Shown here one piece after another: positions 1 through 13,237 of a stretch of 64,000 nt of DNA (positions within the stretch are counted from its first letter, which is position 1; every line of letters begins with the position of its first letter). Below the pieces are notes generated by a model. The model was not told the origin of the DNA and ran no database searches. It saw only the letters and a list, made by a program, of their open reading frames with translations. This stretch comes from Acanthopleura granulata (lineage: Eukaryota; Mollusca; Polyplacophora; Chitonida; Chitonidae): NCBI GenBank assembly GCA_016165875.1, contig JABBOT010000006.1:1203438-1267437 (forward strand), read 5' to 3'. The translations under genes were made by a program, and so were the position numbers.

Positions 1-620
1 TTACTGCGTCTTGCACAAGAAAGGCTTAATTATGAGTAGGGTTGGTTTTCATAGCTGAACGGTGACGATTAACCGCAGCCCAGAGAGGCTTGGCATATGG
101 GACAAACAGGCGCTCTCCATTACGTGCTGAAACAAATTCATATAACCAATGCTTCTGTTTAATCGACAGGTCCTTTAAAGAGAAGGGCACTGCAGAGCTG
201 TTCTTTTGGATTTATGAGCACAGAATATCTTCTGTACCGGAGCAAGCAAACTTATCTTGAAGCGTTAATTAGGTCAGACAGCTACGGACGTGACGTGATC
301 GAAGTAGAGTACTGGGGTGTTACTGCACCAGATAGCGCAATCGACGAAGGTATGTTACTCATGATTTATAGTGCAATGGAAGGAAGTTACTGGGAATGAT
401 CCTGGGATATTATATTACCCCTTTTCTGCATGGACATAACGTGGTCTAAATACAGGACTAGAGCAGGCAATGTAAACGTGATTAAATATGGGCAATGTGC
501 TCATTAGAAGAGCATTCGAAGCCACAATAAGTTCACGCATGTACCAAGATGTGCTGTAATCAGTCCAACTGTAAAGCATTTCGCTTGGGCATACATCTTG
601 ATTATCCAAGTGAATGAACT
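1..620. other. Gene-free stretch with a weak repeat fragment
   Basis: I see no coding sequence that can be supported. Bases of about 20-120 ('taattatgagtag', then 'gggacaaacagg') weakly resemble sequence near 6530-6620 and 15790-15900 ('taattataagtag', 'gatgggcaaaca'). This suggests an old dispersed repeat, called family F here. The open frames at 214-399 and 415-609 show no recognisable motif and no splice context. Confidence 0.4.
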
Positions 621-2560
621 ACTCTTGCTCTTTTGCAGCTACATTCCCATATGCTGGTAAACACTGTTACGATAGCCTCTCAGTAATCTGCACGGCATGT
701 AACCTCACATGCTGTTGTGTGATTGAAGGGGCCCGGTACCGATTTATAAACAAAGTCTGCTGACCTCAGTCCGTTTTCCAACCGAATGGAGGGTTAAGAG
801 GGCCTATTTATGCAGCACCTGGTGCTGTAACTGGATATGCATCCCGTACCGAGGTAAAGCCACATTCCTTTGACTCTCTATCCTTTTCACCAATCACTGA
901 AAGTCCATTTATCCACCACCTGCCGCCTTACTCGAGATACCCTTACTCTTTCGTCTCGATCCCCAAACACATTGATCGTTTAATGAACAGAAAGTCTGAA
1001 GGATGGGATTCTGCTTTACATGGGCATTAAATGAAACCAGCAAAACCGATGAAGACCTTGAGATGAGCATTTGCAATTAATCAATCAATTCTTTCGTGTG
1101 CGAATGAGAGAGCATGTTCAAAACAGGGTAAACGAAAAAGAAACCATGGACATTTATGTCTATGCTACATCACAGCTGAGTTTGGTGACAGCTCAAAATT
1201 CGACTCATTTGACTGTAATATTTTATGTGTATTTCGTAAGTTCTCGATCATGTTTTAACATAGTTGGATATAGGTTGCTTGCCTTTTTAATGCAAACCAA
1301 AGGCTTTTGCCATGCGTAGCGGATGTACTTTGTTTTTAACAGCCGGAACTAAAGACTCCATTGATTTCATCAATACAATCATATTTACGTGAGCCTTTTT
1401 TGCAGTACCTGATGTAAAGTATACACACCGTAACATCTGTCCATCAAATACTTACGTCACATGGAAGAAAGAACAATTGATTTATTCAATATATTTTACC
1501 AGTGGTTAATTTTGATAATCTCTTCGCCACATACATGTACAAACTTCTCCTCACTCGCTGACAAGGGGAAATCAATGGATCCAGGAATCGCATAGAGCAT
1601 CAAGAAAAGAAGAGCGCCACGGACTTTCAGTTGATATCTCCAGGCTTTAAGGGTGTAGCAGAAAGGCAGCAAAATGAACGGCGATTATCGATTTATGGGA
1701 ATAAAATTGCGTGATAGTGGAGCACTGCGTATTGAGAAGATTGGCGCCTTGTGATATTTTTTGACGTCTGTCGTCACTCACTTCCCGAAAAATCAACAAA
1801 TGTCAAGATCGCTTTGTCGGTTTGATATGGTTTTTGTTGACTAGTTCAGAGGAACTGTTATTACATCGAATTTTATTTTTAAATAAGTTTTGATTTCTGC
1901 CTGGAGAAAAACAGCATTAACTTGTAACCTGTAACAGATCCATACATTTACCGGTGAAGAAAAAAGAGGACCTCAGCCCTCTAGGAATACTTAAGCATAA
2001 AACTAATAAACAGTCGAAGCCAGTTATCACTAGAACATTGAATATACAGATTTCCAGAATTTGCAGTCCAATCCAAGTATCGCTACAATTTAGGTGTATG
2101 TCTCATGATATGATCTGTGCTGGTGTCCGTTCACCATCCAGTCGTAGAACTTGATCACTTGTGCCATGAAAGAGAACAAAGGGCACAAAAGGCACTTGTT
2201 TCGGCAAGCAGCTGCCGTGTGGATGATCCCTTTATATGGTAGTCCGACTACAGCCTGGATTTTTGCCGGGAAAATAAACGCCAGCCGGTATCCGATTAGA
2301 TTTTTCTGTGCACTACATCCCGTTAAGAACAACTAACGAAAAAATTCTATCACTGAACGTTGCCATTTAGCCATGCACACGCACTTCGGTTAATCTCCAG
2401 CATGCCTGAAATTTGTAATTCTTTCGTATATCTGGTCATGTGATGAGACAGAGGCCCGTGAAAATCCATTTCGACCAGCCTCGAAATTATCCGCTGCTAG
2501 ATTAGTGATCTACCCAGGCGCGGAGAGGTCTTTACCCACAGTTATGGCTCTAATTTCCCA
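620..2560. repeat. Old duplicated segment, copy 1 (partner at 10150-11620)
   Basis: Blocks in this stretch recur in the same order and orientation about 9.1-9.5 kb downstream. Examples are 'cggcacggcatgta-like' near 690 and 10220, 'gtcactcacttcc' near 1773 and 10610, 'gccaagatcgctttgtc-like' near 1803 and 10638, 'aactgtaaca-like' near 1930 and 10760, and 'actgaacgttgccatttag' at 2350 and 11440. Identity is patchy with many indels, so the duplication is old. It could be a segmental duplication or two copies of one degraded transposon. Short open frames at 1071-1319, 1954-2154 and 2090-2332 are not conserved as frames in the partner, so I do not call them genes. Confidence 0.6.
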
Positions 2561-2799
2561 TGTGATCAAGGTCAGCCATTTCTGTTAGACACGATTCTAC
2601 CCCGCTGTCAACTTCGAGCCGTGTCTAAGTTAGATTTGTGATCTGCTTCATTCTTCCCCGCTTAGCTTTCAGATGTACAGATCTGTATTCTCTCATTCAT
2701 TGACCTGGAACTCGGTTTTTTCGAGTTTTTAAGTAATAAAGATCATGACATCCCAGTCATTTCAAGTGAACCTGGTGCATTAATAGTTAGCTGGAGCTC

Positions 2800-3010
2800 G
2801 TTCACTGGACCTTTTGGCAACGCTCTGCATCGTTGGGAAAAAGATAAACTCGTTCACGGTCGCTGAGTTCAAGTCCAGCTCATGCTGTCTTCCTTTCCGG
2901 CCGTACTTGAGAAAGTCTGCCAGTAACCTGTGGGTTTACCCGGTTTTCTCCCACCATAATGCTATCCGTTGTCGTATAAGTGAAATAAACTCCTGCAACG
3001 TTGAGGACCA
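2800..3010 (+). mobile_element. tRNA-derived SINE, 5'-truncated or diverged
   Basis: The stretch contains the family hallmarks in order: 'gctgagttcaagtccagctc' (box B-like), 'ccggccgtac', 'cccggttttctcccaccata' and 'gtcgtataagtgaaata'. The tRNA-like head is diverged and the (aaat)n tail is lost. Boundaries are approximate. Confidence 0.8.
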
Positions 3011-5332
3011 TGAAGATTTACACCACTTGAAGGGCAACTTACAACGTGTTTGTTAGTCATAACTTAATATTTTGTTTTAGTAATAGTAATCAGAAAGAAG
3101 TGTCAATAGCTATCGGGGAGAGAAAGAAAGAAGATCTGGAGTTAGGGAAGAGCGGCCGACTCCACGGTAGCATCGAAGACAAGTGATTTGAAAATGGCGG
3201 CTGGCTAAATTCGTATGCTGTCTGATGCGTCGGTTACAAGTGTTTTAAATACGACGTTCTGATCTGTGCTACTACCACAAAATAAGGTGATATGGATTAA
3301 AAATGACTTTAAAGAGGATACCACAGAATTCGTGTTTTGTGACATGTGCATTTTTTTGTATTTCTACAGTAGTTTTGAATAAATTGGGCTTAAATATGAA
3401 TATATGAAGATGAGATATGTCAGGATACCGCGTTCTTGGGCAAGTTTCTGCAATATGCACGAAGTTATCATGAATATTCAACGTTAGGGCGGACCTAATT
3501 GAACACGTGACAAACTTAAAAGTTTACGTGTTTAAACTACCCAAGCAAGGAGGCCAAGAACAAGGTAAGTCTCATTACATACGTGTTTTTTTTTACAGCA
3601 CTAATCATATCTATATGTCTTAAAAATACAATTTTCGTACAGTTAAATGTTGTGTTCAATAAATTTTCCTCGCTGACTCTTGAGCGTCTCATCAAACTAC
3701 ATTCACACAAGTAAATATATGAGCATAACAATAACATACTCACGTCAAATATTGCTGATGCAACAATTCTTTCGTTGACATGTACAGATAAGCCACATTT
3801 GTCTAATTTTCGCATTTGTGATGGATGAGCCTCATCAAACATGACTCACACTCTAAGAATGCCTCTTCAATGGCAAGGTTTTCAATGTGCTTCTCCGTTG
3901 ATATCTCTTTTACCTGGAACTCGCAAATCTGATCCCATGTTTGTGGAATTTTCCAGTTCACCCACTGTGTAATCATCATTCTCTTCAAATTCAACATCCC
4001 CAAATGACTGCTCTGGGAAATCATTCATATTATTGGAATTACAAAAACAAAGCAGTTTATACTATTTACATGTTAATGCTGAAATGAAAAGGCAAACAAA
4101 GCACTGTCAGCAAAACAGCTACATGTAGACAAGAAGCTCAAAAAATTAGGTTCCCGTTGTGAATGTGGTGACGAATGTTACAGTTCTGCAACAAATACTT
4201 CTACTCACTGTAGACTTATGTGGATATTAGGTTAATATTCCGGATCGTCCTGGTCTGTGAGACTACCACAAGACTGAGAAATGGTAAACCTAAATATTAA
4301 TTCAAAACGGCTGTCAGGTTTGATGACATTAGTAAAAACGAACTCTTCCTGCATGCACAGTAGATCCACTTTTCTACATAAATAGTAGACTGGGCAGGCA
4401 GAATGTTCCTTTCGGATTATATCTTGAAAGTGTACGAAGTATTAAAAGTCGAACACAGATTTGAGCAGCGGTGTAAAACCCACGCGAACATGTATGCCAA
4501 CATTTCCTTAAAGAATCTTTTCTTCATACCTAACATTGAGAATATTATCTCCTGTAACTGCTGTATAAAAACTTTTCCCTTTCAGAGGTTCCAAACTGTT
4601 CTGTTTATGACCCCAACTTATCAGCATGACTGCATGTTTTTTTCCATTTCACTCATACAAATATAGCAGAAAACTCACTCGTTTGAATCCATGCGTATTT
4701 TTTGAGTGTGATTTGTGCTGTTCTTTACGTAATCGTCATATTCAGCTAGTCCCCGCACACCTGAAAATTCACCATCTTTGAAGAAAATAAACATAGGTTC
4801 TAATGATTTAACATCAACGTGTAATATCATTTTCATCTTCATATATTTATTAATACACAATTAAGTATGAACTTAAACGAAAGAGAACAAGTACCCCTTC
4901 AATTCATTACTTCAATTCATGACATCTATATCCATACATGGTAAGGCTCATTAACTCTCAGCCATTTGAGGAAAAGTACAGAAAATTCAGTTTGGACTAT
5001 CTAAATCGACATTTTCCAAGTCGTCTGTGGCAGAGTCTGTTTAAGATTATGGGACACTCACTTTGGTCGCGCACAGCTTTTAAGGACAGCACAGGCGACA
5101 GGACCGAGTTCCAGGTTTGTAAATGTGACGATTCAGAGCGATGAATGTGGACGTTAAGCTGGGAATATGGCCCACCGCTTACAGAGCTTAAAAAGACTAT
5201 ACAGTGGAATTACTATAACATGATTTGTACATGCCTAGAATTAATGAAGTTGCTTTGCATTCTATGGCTGAATTATATAAGTAAATGAAGACAAGTGGAG
5301 GTTCTCTAGAGTTTTCAATATCCTTACAAATC
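3011..5332. other. Gene-free intergenic or intronic DNA
   Basis: This AT-rich stretch has no recognisable gene, RNA or repeat. Open frames of 60-101 codons on both strands (for example 3537-3842 and 4403-4666) have no motif, no signal peptide and no convincing splice sites. I treat them as chance. Confidence 0.5.
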
Positions 5333-5432
5333 CGTCAACCGGATGACGCAAACATTAGTTACATGTGTGCCATCTCCGTGTGACGCCATGACTTCACAAT
5401 TACTTTCGCCGAGGATGGAATGAAATGTAAGC
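5333..5432. repeat. Repeat family D, copy 1
   Basis: About 100 bases match 8966-9060. Shared blocks include 'caaccggatg', 'gtgac..catgac', 'aattgctttcgccg-like' and 'atggaatgaaa'. Only these two copies were noticed in the window. Confidence 0.55.
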
Positions 5433-7080
5433 ATCTGTTTCACAGAATGCTGAGCTACATTCTACAGCCATATATGGTAATACTCCTTACTTTTCGTGCA
5501 TACATCAACTTTCTTAGTTCGGTCGAAATGGAACTATCAAGAAAATTAACCATTGCTTATTACTGGAAGTAATAATACCGATTATGACATTTTCTGAAAG
5601 TGAATAAATGGTCTGTTGGAGGCAAAAGACAAAAGATTCGCTCTAAATTGAATAATACGAAAATTTGCGATAATTCTGCGGTGTATCCTGTTTAAATAGA
5701 GATGACCTTTCAAACAACATCGTGCATGTCATGCAACATACCGGCTTGTATGCCCCCCGGGTGACATTTTTTCGTGCTGTTTATTTCCTCAAATTAAAGG
5801 ATTTGAACTTGTTCAATTGGAATATTTGCATTTTGTCATTTATATAATTTACACAAAGGTAGGATATCAGTATGTGCTTCAGCGATGAAACTTTTACTTC
5901 ACATATCTCACGGACATCACTGTGTTCATTGCATTTTTATACTTCCTACCCAGACGCTATGGGATCGAAAAAGGATGGATTTTGTCTCAAGATTTTTCCA
6001 TCTGAGCCCAACGGCCCAACGTGTATAGTAAACTATTATACTCCTACTTCACGTCATTATCAGACAAAGACGTCATACATAGGCATCTGATCCAAGGCTA
6101 CCGTTGATTTGTCTAAACTTCATTACATCTGCAGAGGGAGTGAAGGATGTCGATAACATATAATATGCCGTTTATTCCCATAAATGTATTCATTTTATAT
6201 TTACTTAGTGGAATACACTTTGACACCTTCATATTGGTGTTGATTTTGTAACCCGGTACCGCTGAGCCTTATTCCATACTGTGTCAAATCCCTCGAATTC
6301 TGTGCTAAAGGCACTAAAATGGGAAAGAACAGTCCCTTTAATCCTAGAACAAATTGTGTGACTCACGGGATATTGAAACCATTTTGTTATGCCAATACGT
6401 GTCTGATGTGTAGACGCTTCGCACTTGCCTAGCACTGCATGGATCCCAGCGGGAGATGTGCTGATGGTGAACGCATGCTTGTCTGAGACTTGACATTTTA
6501 TGCTGAGTACATGTGGCGTATGAGATCCTTAATTATAACTAATGGTCACTCTTACTACCCAGTGCTGCCATTTGGTTGTGAAGGAACAGATTAGGCGATG
6601 GGCAAGCAGCCAGGCCGGGGAACTAATCGTCTTTGACGGCGTTCCAGGGACAGACTGTCTCCAAAAGTATTATCTAATTTATGCAATTCATCCAGTCGTC
6701 TTATGAACTATGTAATGACCTTAGCAGTCTTGATGAGCCCTGGGATTAAGAACTGTTAGAATAAGGAATTACCCAGGGCAAGGATTTGGGAGAAGAGATG
6801 TTTTGTAAAAGCAATTGTGTACATTTTGTTCACAAGATTTTCTCACATAACTGGTAAGATAAACACCGTTGTCAGTTTACCTCGGTTAATGATTTATTCT
6901 AAGAATTCAACTTACACCCCACTAGCTTTATGGCTGCCACAGAATTAGGCTAAAAATGCTTTAAAGTCAATTGTAATTTATTAGATCTTGCTGGTCTAGA
7001 AGTACTCACTAATTTCAAAAGCGACGCTTAGATCTAAATGCGTCGTGATCAGATTAAAACAATGCAAAAGGACACACAAG
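5433..7080. other. Gene-free stretch with a family F-like fragment
   Basis: No gene is recognised. About 6525-6620 contains 'ttaattataactaatggtc' and 'gcgatgggcaagcagccagg', resembling 15810-15900 and the window start. The remainder is AT-rich with no obvious structure. Confidence 0.4.
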
Positions 7081-7230
7081 AGTCGACCTAAGCGTTGAAA
7101 CAGACATTCGAATACCAGTCGTCAACCAAAATGTTCATTCTGGTTCAATAATCGTAAGACTAGCTATCAAAAACGAGAAATAAAGCAAAGAATCAAAGAA
7201 CTAAGAAAATGCACAAAGTGTAAAAATTAG
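7080..7230 (-). repeat. Repeat family B, reverse copy
   Basis: Family B, read here in reverse, holds 'ttgaaacagacattcgaata', 'ccagtcgtcaaccaaaatg', 'aataatcgtaagac' and 'caaagaactaagaaa'. The forward form is seen at 18800-19030 and 23525-23735 ('gttctttggt', 'gcgattattgacctggaacg', 'gtttcgacg'). No coding potential is visible. It is a non-autonomous interspersed repeat of unknown class. Confidence 0.65.
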
Positions 7231-8965
7231 GACGGATTCGTGTAAAGAGACGCAGTCAAGAGTGTTCAATGATGAGAAAAGACGCAATGAACACTCTAGA
7301 CAGGTGAATAAAAGCAGTTCCCAACTCGTGTACCATTTTAGAATGTATGGTGTCGAAAATCAAGTGCGTACCTCAGTTGCACTCTGATTGCGGCTGTTCA
7401 TGTATCCAACATGGCAAAACTAATACTCAACACCATGAACTTACAGCCCCTATCCCCGGGTTAAGGGAAAATACACATAATTATATTAGAGCAGAGTCTC
7501 AGAGATCTTGAACAATCCGCGAGTATTTACCAACAAGAGAGGGGTACTCATTGTACGTATTGATTGGAGACAGTTTTGAATAACATGGGGGTATTTCCCA
7601 ACGTAACACAAGTCAGTGGAAGCGGCAGCTGACGAATCTTATTCGTATGATCCTATATTGGACATTCCTTTGGGTGATCTTAAGCAAAGTAACATTGTCC
7701 ACACCGGGGGCCTCTAAATCTATTAAAAAGATAATAAAGCTCTATTAAAACACATCACAGACGATGTTTATGTGGATTTAGACATTTACGAATGAGATTC
7801 TCTCCTAGTGGGCAAGCTGAAATTAGAGGCGCAGGTGCAATTAAACCGGACAAAGGGACTGGGCATGTAGATTTCGTTGTAGATATCGGAAGCAGCAAGC
7901 AGAACGACTTTTTCTGATTTATATAGGCAAAATTGAATGGGGAGGGTGGGGTGGCTGGGTGATTGAGAATTGTGATTTTACAAGATAGACACCCTTTTAT
8001 ACTGACGCCAAAATAACAATATCAGTTTTTATTCCAGGGTTAACTAAATTCTTACAAAGCAGCATAAACGTCTTCACGGCAAGAAACTTGAAAGACTTAT
8101 ACTGATTAAAGCCTAACCACTTTTTTGACTTACTAAAAAGGCTTGTAGCACATAGACAAGACCAGTCCCTCATAACCAGTCCCTTAATCGGTTTGCTATA
8201 ATGCAATTTGCCATTGTCTTCCCTGGAGCTTTACATAATATCTCTGTCCTTAATCCCAACGGCAAGATCTATTCTGCACAGCATCGAAGACAGCCCAGAG
8301 GTAAAAGTCGATACAGCTGAAGGAACAAAACTATGAAAAAATGAAACACGCTGCTTGCATCCTCGTAGGAGATGGTACCGTTGATAAACGCCTGTATGCC
8401 TGAGATTTTAAACCTTATATTGGCTACATCTGACACAAGACAGGGTGATTTTTATTGCCTAATCCTAACAGTTACAACACGTGGAAATAGGCGCTCCAGA
8501 GCCCCTATTAATCACAGTTAGGACTTTCAGAAGACCGACACTTGGTTCACACAGTTTATCCACCTATTCAACAACCCAACCATCTTAAGCAAGGGACATC
8601 AAGGTGACCGTCCAGTACATTGATGAGCTGCCCTTGTTAAGGACTGAGGAGTAAGGGAATTGAAGACCCCTACCGTATTCCACAGACCAAATTAACTCTG
8701 ACGACGGAGGACAACGGTGTAACGTGATCAACAAGAGATGGTTACTGGGTATTGCCGAATGAACATGACGTTTGTTAAGTAGAGTCTGTTACTGTGGAGT
8801 AATGCAGAACATTCCCAGGGATGCAACGTCATCCATCATAGGTGGTAAGTGGAGTTGTACAAGTGGGGTGACACAGTAAAGGCGTCTACTGGATATAAAC
8901 CTTTTCAAGCTGTCAAACACGAACGCACATTTGACCAATCGTAGCCATTATTGTGGCAAGTAGCT
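7231..8965. other. Gene-free stretch
   Basis: No gene is supported. A short fragment around 8390-8450 ('gataaacgcctgtatgcctg', 'ggctacatctgacacaaga') recurs at 15720-15800, so it belongs to the same old mosaic repeat as the stretch near 15.7 kb. Confidence 0.4.
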
Positions 8966-9060
8966 CAACCGGATGTCCGTTACATTGACAACAAATGTTC
9001 AGACTTTCTGTGACTTCATGACGTCAAAATTGCTTTCGCCGGGAATGGAATGAAAATTAA
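8966..9060. repeat. Repeat family D, copy 2
   Basis: This is the partner of 5333-5432 in the same orientation ('caaccggatgtccg', 'gacttcatgacgtc', 'gctttcgccgggaatggaat'). It is diverged by point changes and a short indel. Confidence 0.55.
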
Positions 9061-9900
9061 CGTTGTCGAGAGAAAGGAACGTGGAAGATGGACGTGGTGG
9101 CTCTGTGGATTATGTAAACGACGAAATATTATGAACCAGAGACCGTTAGCAGGCGAGGCGTGACCCACCGCTGTGTGGTAGTCGGGGATACAACGGGGAG
9201 ACATAGAACGTTATCCTTTAAATGGGGTTACCGTGGAACAATGGTGGGATTTGATGTAGCCCAGAGGAAGCGTTTATTTGGTACCTTTATAATAATGAAC
9301 TTTATCAAATAGCGGGATCACAGAATAATGTAGGAAAGTAACGTGGTGAAATAGAGGCTGCATGACTGAGGGTGACTACAGGGACATAAACCATAGAGGG
9401 GATGTGATTATGAAAAGCGTGTTCAAAGGCCTGGCTAACGTGAGCTCACCCATGTGGTTGGATACGCTGTAATAAATGAAAATCTAAGACTTTTTTCGCG
9501 GCATTTCACACAGGTACCTTGAAATTCAAATGAATGCCGTTGACCTGCTTCTCGCAATTGAAATGACACTGTAGACGCTATTAAAAGTAAAGCTTTATAA
9601 GGGTGGGCTACTGCTAAAACTAATGTGTCAAGGGTATTCCATGAAATGCCTTCACTCAAAGCTCCTCAAATACAACGAGTACACTTGTCTAGTTAATAAT
9701 ACGGATGGAGCGATCAGACTCTGTGGGACTCTGATTCATAACTGTATCCATTTCCGCTTAACCCAGGGTGAGGGTCCGATGTTCATCGTGTTGAGTATGA
9801 TCGTCAGTTTGGATATACGAACAGTTGCAATGAAAGCTCAACTAAGATACGTATTTGATTAACAACACCATAATGATACGGATACTGGTACTATGCATTA
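9061..9900. other. Gene-free stretch
   Basis: Nothing recognisable was found. Short open frames on both strands (9435-9659 minus, 9623-9862 plus) overlap one another and lack motifs. Confidence 0.4.
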
Positions 9901-9904
9901 GCCT

Positions 9905-10120
9905 AGAACATTTAATGCGTCTTTTTATCACCAATGAAAACTGTCGGCTTACCATATTTTGCATGAAACCGTCCTAATTTTTATATACCTTCTTGGTTCT
10001 TTGTTGGTTTGTGACATTTAGGGGTTTTTTTCCTTTTCTTGTATCTTTTTTTTTTGATCTTCCGAGGAACGCCCTATTTAGTTTACGACTGGTATACGGA
10101 TGACGCCCAGGGGCTGGTCT
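9905..10120 (+). repeat. Repeat family B, diverged forward copy
   Basis: It contains 'aaaactgtcggct', 'catgaaaccgtcctaattt', 'ttcttggttctttg' and 'cgactggtatacggatg' in the same order as the copies at 18.8 and 23.5 kb. An inserted T-run and losses separate the parts. Confidence 0.5.
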
Positions 10121-10149
10121 TAAGACGTATCCCTACATTGTGTGTTTTG

Positions 10150-11620
10150 ATGACAGTTACGTTTGACATAACTTACACCTTCGTCGTAATATTAGACCTG
10201 ATTCTCATTTAACCATCGGCACGGCATGTATCCTGTAACTCTGCTGTGTGATATAAAGAGCTCACAAGAACGATGTAAAACCATAGCCTTTGACCCCGTC
10301 CGTTTTCGCACCCAGAAGGCTTATTTATCTAACGTCTTTCCCGGGATATCCTTCCTCGCTCATTTAGATCGCTGTAGGTCTGAATGCAGAAGCTAAAATG
10401 GGATGTATCGTACTGTTTATTCAACTCCCGGCCTCACCCCAAAGCTTTTCTTGCTTTTCTTAATGGTACTTATTTTTTATAACTTCTTAGTCTTGAAACT
10501 TGTCCTTAGTCGGTGTCGAGAGGAAACCAGTGGCTCCAGAATTGCATAATAATGGAGAATTGTGCATTGAAAAGGTTGGTTCCTTGTTATGTTTTTTTTT
10601 CTTTTCGTTGTCACTCACTTCCGCACAATCAAGAGATGCCAAGATCGCTTTGTCCCTTTGATATTGTTTTCATTGACTAGATAAGAGGGATTGTTTTTCA
10701 TGGAACTTTACTTTTAAATAAATCTTCCTGCCTCGAAAAAATGAGCATAACGTTATAAACTGTAACAAATTTCTTGTATCCCTTGCTGAAAAGGATATAA
10801 CCCCAGCCCTCCGGGCCAGTTTGACGTGAAACACGACCGAGCTAGTCCTTTCGTGTTAAACCTGGTAACAAATTGGGTACTTCTCGTTTAAATATTATTT
10901 TCGTATAGATGCAGGGGTGGAAGACGCAGGTTAATCGCATGTATATTCCCTGTCTGCTGAGTATGATACCACTCATGTTCTGGTGGATTGTGTAGACAAA
11001 TAGAGACCACTACTTTTCAGTTACTTGACCGCATTTTTGGTGAGGCTATATTTAGAGGATATCTGAAGCTGACTAGGACTTTTAGCGTGCTAGTATTGTC
11101 CTCTATTACTCAATAGTATCCCATGATCAGGAGAAGAATAAGTATGTAAATATGCAAAATGTCCAGACATCGACTTTTTGAGGTGCCCGTTCGTTTTCCA
11201 ATCGTACAAGTTTATCACTTTTGTGAAGAATAAGAACAAACAACAGAAATACGCTTGACCATACCATTTACCGTGTGCCGGCAAGCAGCTGGTTGATGAT
11301 TTATTCCTGTATACGGTAGTCCAATCGCTGTCTGGATCTTCGCGGGGAAGCAACGAGGATAAACGTCTGCATACATTTATGTCCGATTTGACTTTTTTGA
11401 GCACAGTATCTGGTGTAGCAATGCCGTGTTAACTATAACTGAACGTTGCCATTTAGCTATATGCACTTCAACGATTCAGACCAATGCCTGCAATTTGTGC
11501 TTTTTAGTATCTCTGGCCATTTGATGAGGCACAGAGCCATAAAAAATCCACTCCCATCAGCCCCGAGATTATCTGCTGTTGGATTAATGATCTACCAAGT
11601 TGCAGACATTAAGTAAAGGG
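10150..11620. repeat. Old duplicated segment, copy 2 (partner at 620-2560)
   Basis: Ordered similarity blocks to 620-2560 are listed in that entry. This copy is shorter because of deletions. It also includes 11160-11290, which carries the 'ttttccaatcgtacaag' block seen as 'accatccagtcgtagaac' near 2135 and reads like reversed family B. The 104-codon open frame at 11090-11404 (minus) lies across these repeats and is not a gene. Confidence 0.6.
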
Positions 11621-11888
11621 AAACAGCCAATAGTATTTCCTCCACTGTTGTGGCGCTAGCTTTCAGTGTGACCAAGATTGTTCTCCGTTAGGAGAGGATG
11701 TCGACCTAACGGTTGACGTGCTATGGGTTTAATAACCTGATCTCAGTTAATGGACGCCAACAATGCCAGTATTATACTTACAATTTAATGGAACACAACT
11801 CTCCTGAACATTCTTCAATTTATGGCATTTATCAGAGTTTTGTTGTGAATGTTTGTGAAATATGAATCAACCAGTACTGTGAGACATC

Positions 11889-12120
11889 TTATTTATTTAT
11901 TTATTTATTTGATTGGGGGTTTTACGCCGTAGTCAAGAATATTTCACTTATACTACGGTTGCCAGCATTATGGTGGGAGGAAAACGGGTAGAACCCAGGG
12001 GAAACCCACGACCATCTGCAGGTCGCTGGAAGCATGAGCTAGGCTTGAACTCACAGCTACTAGGTCATTGCGCTGCGCTAGAGCGCTAACCGACTGAGTC
12101 ACGGAGCCCCCCCCCCCACC
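11889..12120 (-). mobile_element. tRNA-derived SINE, near full length, reverse orientation
   Basis: Reading the minus strand gives the tRNA-like head ('gtgactcagtcgg'), a box B ('gagttcaag'), the central domain ('gtcgtgggtttcccctgggt') and the tail domain ('taagtgaaatattcttgac', ending in (aaat)n at 11889-11910). A run of C at 12108-12116 sits just outside the head. The negative-strand open frame 11968-12213 is SINE sequence and not a gene. Confidence 0.88.
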
Positions 12121-13145
12121 CCCTCTCCAACTGTAACACAAAGATAAGACGATAAAACCATTAATACACTCTGCTCGGATCAATTGGTGGACAGCTGGCA
12201 GATTGCTGGACATTCTTAAAGGACGCCAAGAATTTCGACGGGATCGATATTTCTGGTTTATCTGCGGTGAGCTCCCATCATGTAAACTGTGTCAATTAAA
12301 GCGACAGCATGCTGAAAATGGTTATGTGACTATGGCAGTTCAAAAGAAACATTGTTCAGTATAATACCCAAATGTTGTGAAATGGAAACATGGCATCAAA
12401 TGGTACTGTACCTTTGGTTGTCAAAGATGAAAATCTTTGAAAGTGAGTCTGTATCTTTGTTGTTAAATTGAGAAATAAAAAGTTGCTACAGAAAATTCCT
12501 CTGTTTTCACTGATAAAAAGGAAGTTGTCTTAAAAGATGCTGTAGTCTTTATTGCTACAAGAACTGACAACTGGCTATGTGAACCTCACGTCGCACTGTG
12601 ATATCACCAAAGGATATAATCCTATGTGTAGAAACGCTGGAAGCAATCACCGTCAGTCTGTTGATAAATTGGTCTTTTCATGAAGGTAGAGGAGGACAAC
12701 ATAGAAGGTTGTATGCCGATCGAGGAAAGAAATATAACACTAATGAAATACGCTCACAGGCTGCTTTATCCCAGGTCCGCCAGCCACTGGATATCAACAA
12801 AAGAGAAGTCAGTTTTTTGGCAAACGTGCGCCAAGGAAAACTGTGTATACAAATTGACCCAAAATCGCCAAATCGCGTAATTTGTATCCCTGGGACTCCG
12901 TAATGGTGTAAAAGCGACCGAATCTTCGATGTTCAGCCCCACCACAACAACACTTAACTGTACGATCCAATGGGCTAGATCACGCATGGGTGAATAACGA
13001 GACTCAGATCCCTCGGGCTTTAGCTACGAAACAACTGTGTCTCCTGGCTCTCACTGCACCTTTAGGAGTGCATGTGAGAAGTGCTTTATTGCCTGGTCAT
13101 CATTTGGACTGCAGGTTGGAAGTGCTTAATTGGTCTGAGTCAATT
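12121..13145. other. Stretch upstream of first exon 1a
   Basis: I see no promoter motif I can defend. Two overlapping + frames (12598-12903 and 12680-12880) have no recognisable domain. The frame containing exon 1a stays open back to about 12990 but is not similar to the sequence upstream of exon 1b, so I place the start codon at 13146. Confidence 0.35.
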
Positions 13146-13206
13146 ATGTACGGTATGATGATTGTTTTCTCCATGTTGTGGTGTGTTACGACAGACGTAT
13201 GTACAG
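13146..13206 (+). CDS. First coding exon (signal peptide), copy 1a, of a probable nicotinic acetylcholine receptor subunit gene
   Basis: The exon encodes MYGMMIVFSMLWCVTTDVCT and then one extra base. It is a short N-terminus with a hydrophobic core and a small or cysteine residue near the end, as expected for a signal peptide. The last bases are TGT ACA G followed by the donor GTAAGT, so the intron is in phase 1. A paralogous exon of identical length and ending lies at 17370-17430. The receptor exon at 48625-48788 begins with two bases that complete the split codon (G+CC, alanine). Seen directly: paralogy, length, donor and phase. Inferred: that it is spliced to 48625. It could be an alternative first exon or a relic of a tandem receptor gene. 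Start chosen because homology between the copies begins at this ATG. Confidence 0.6.
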
Positions 13207-13237
13207 GTAAGTTAACGGGCTTTCTATGTTCATGTTC

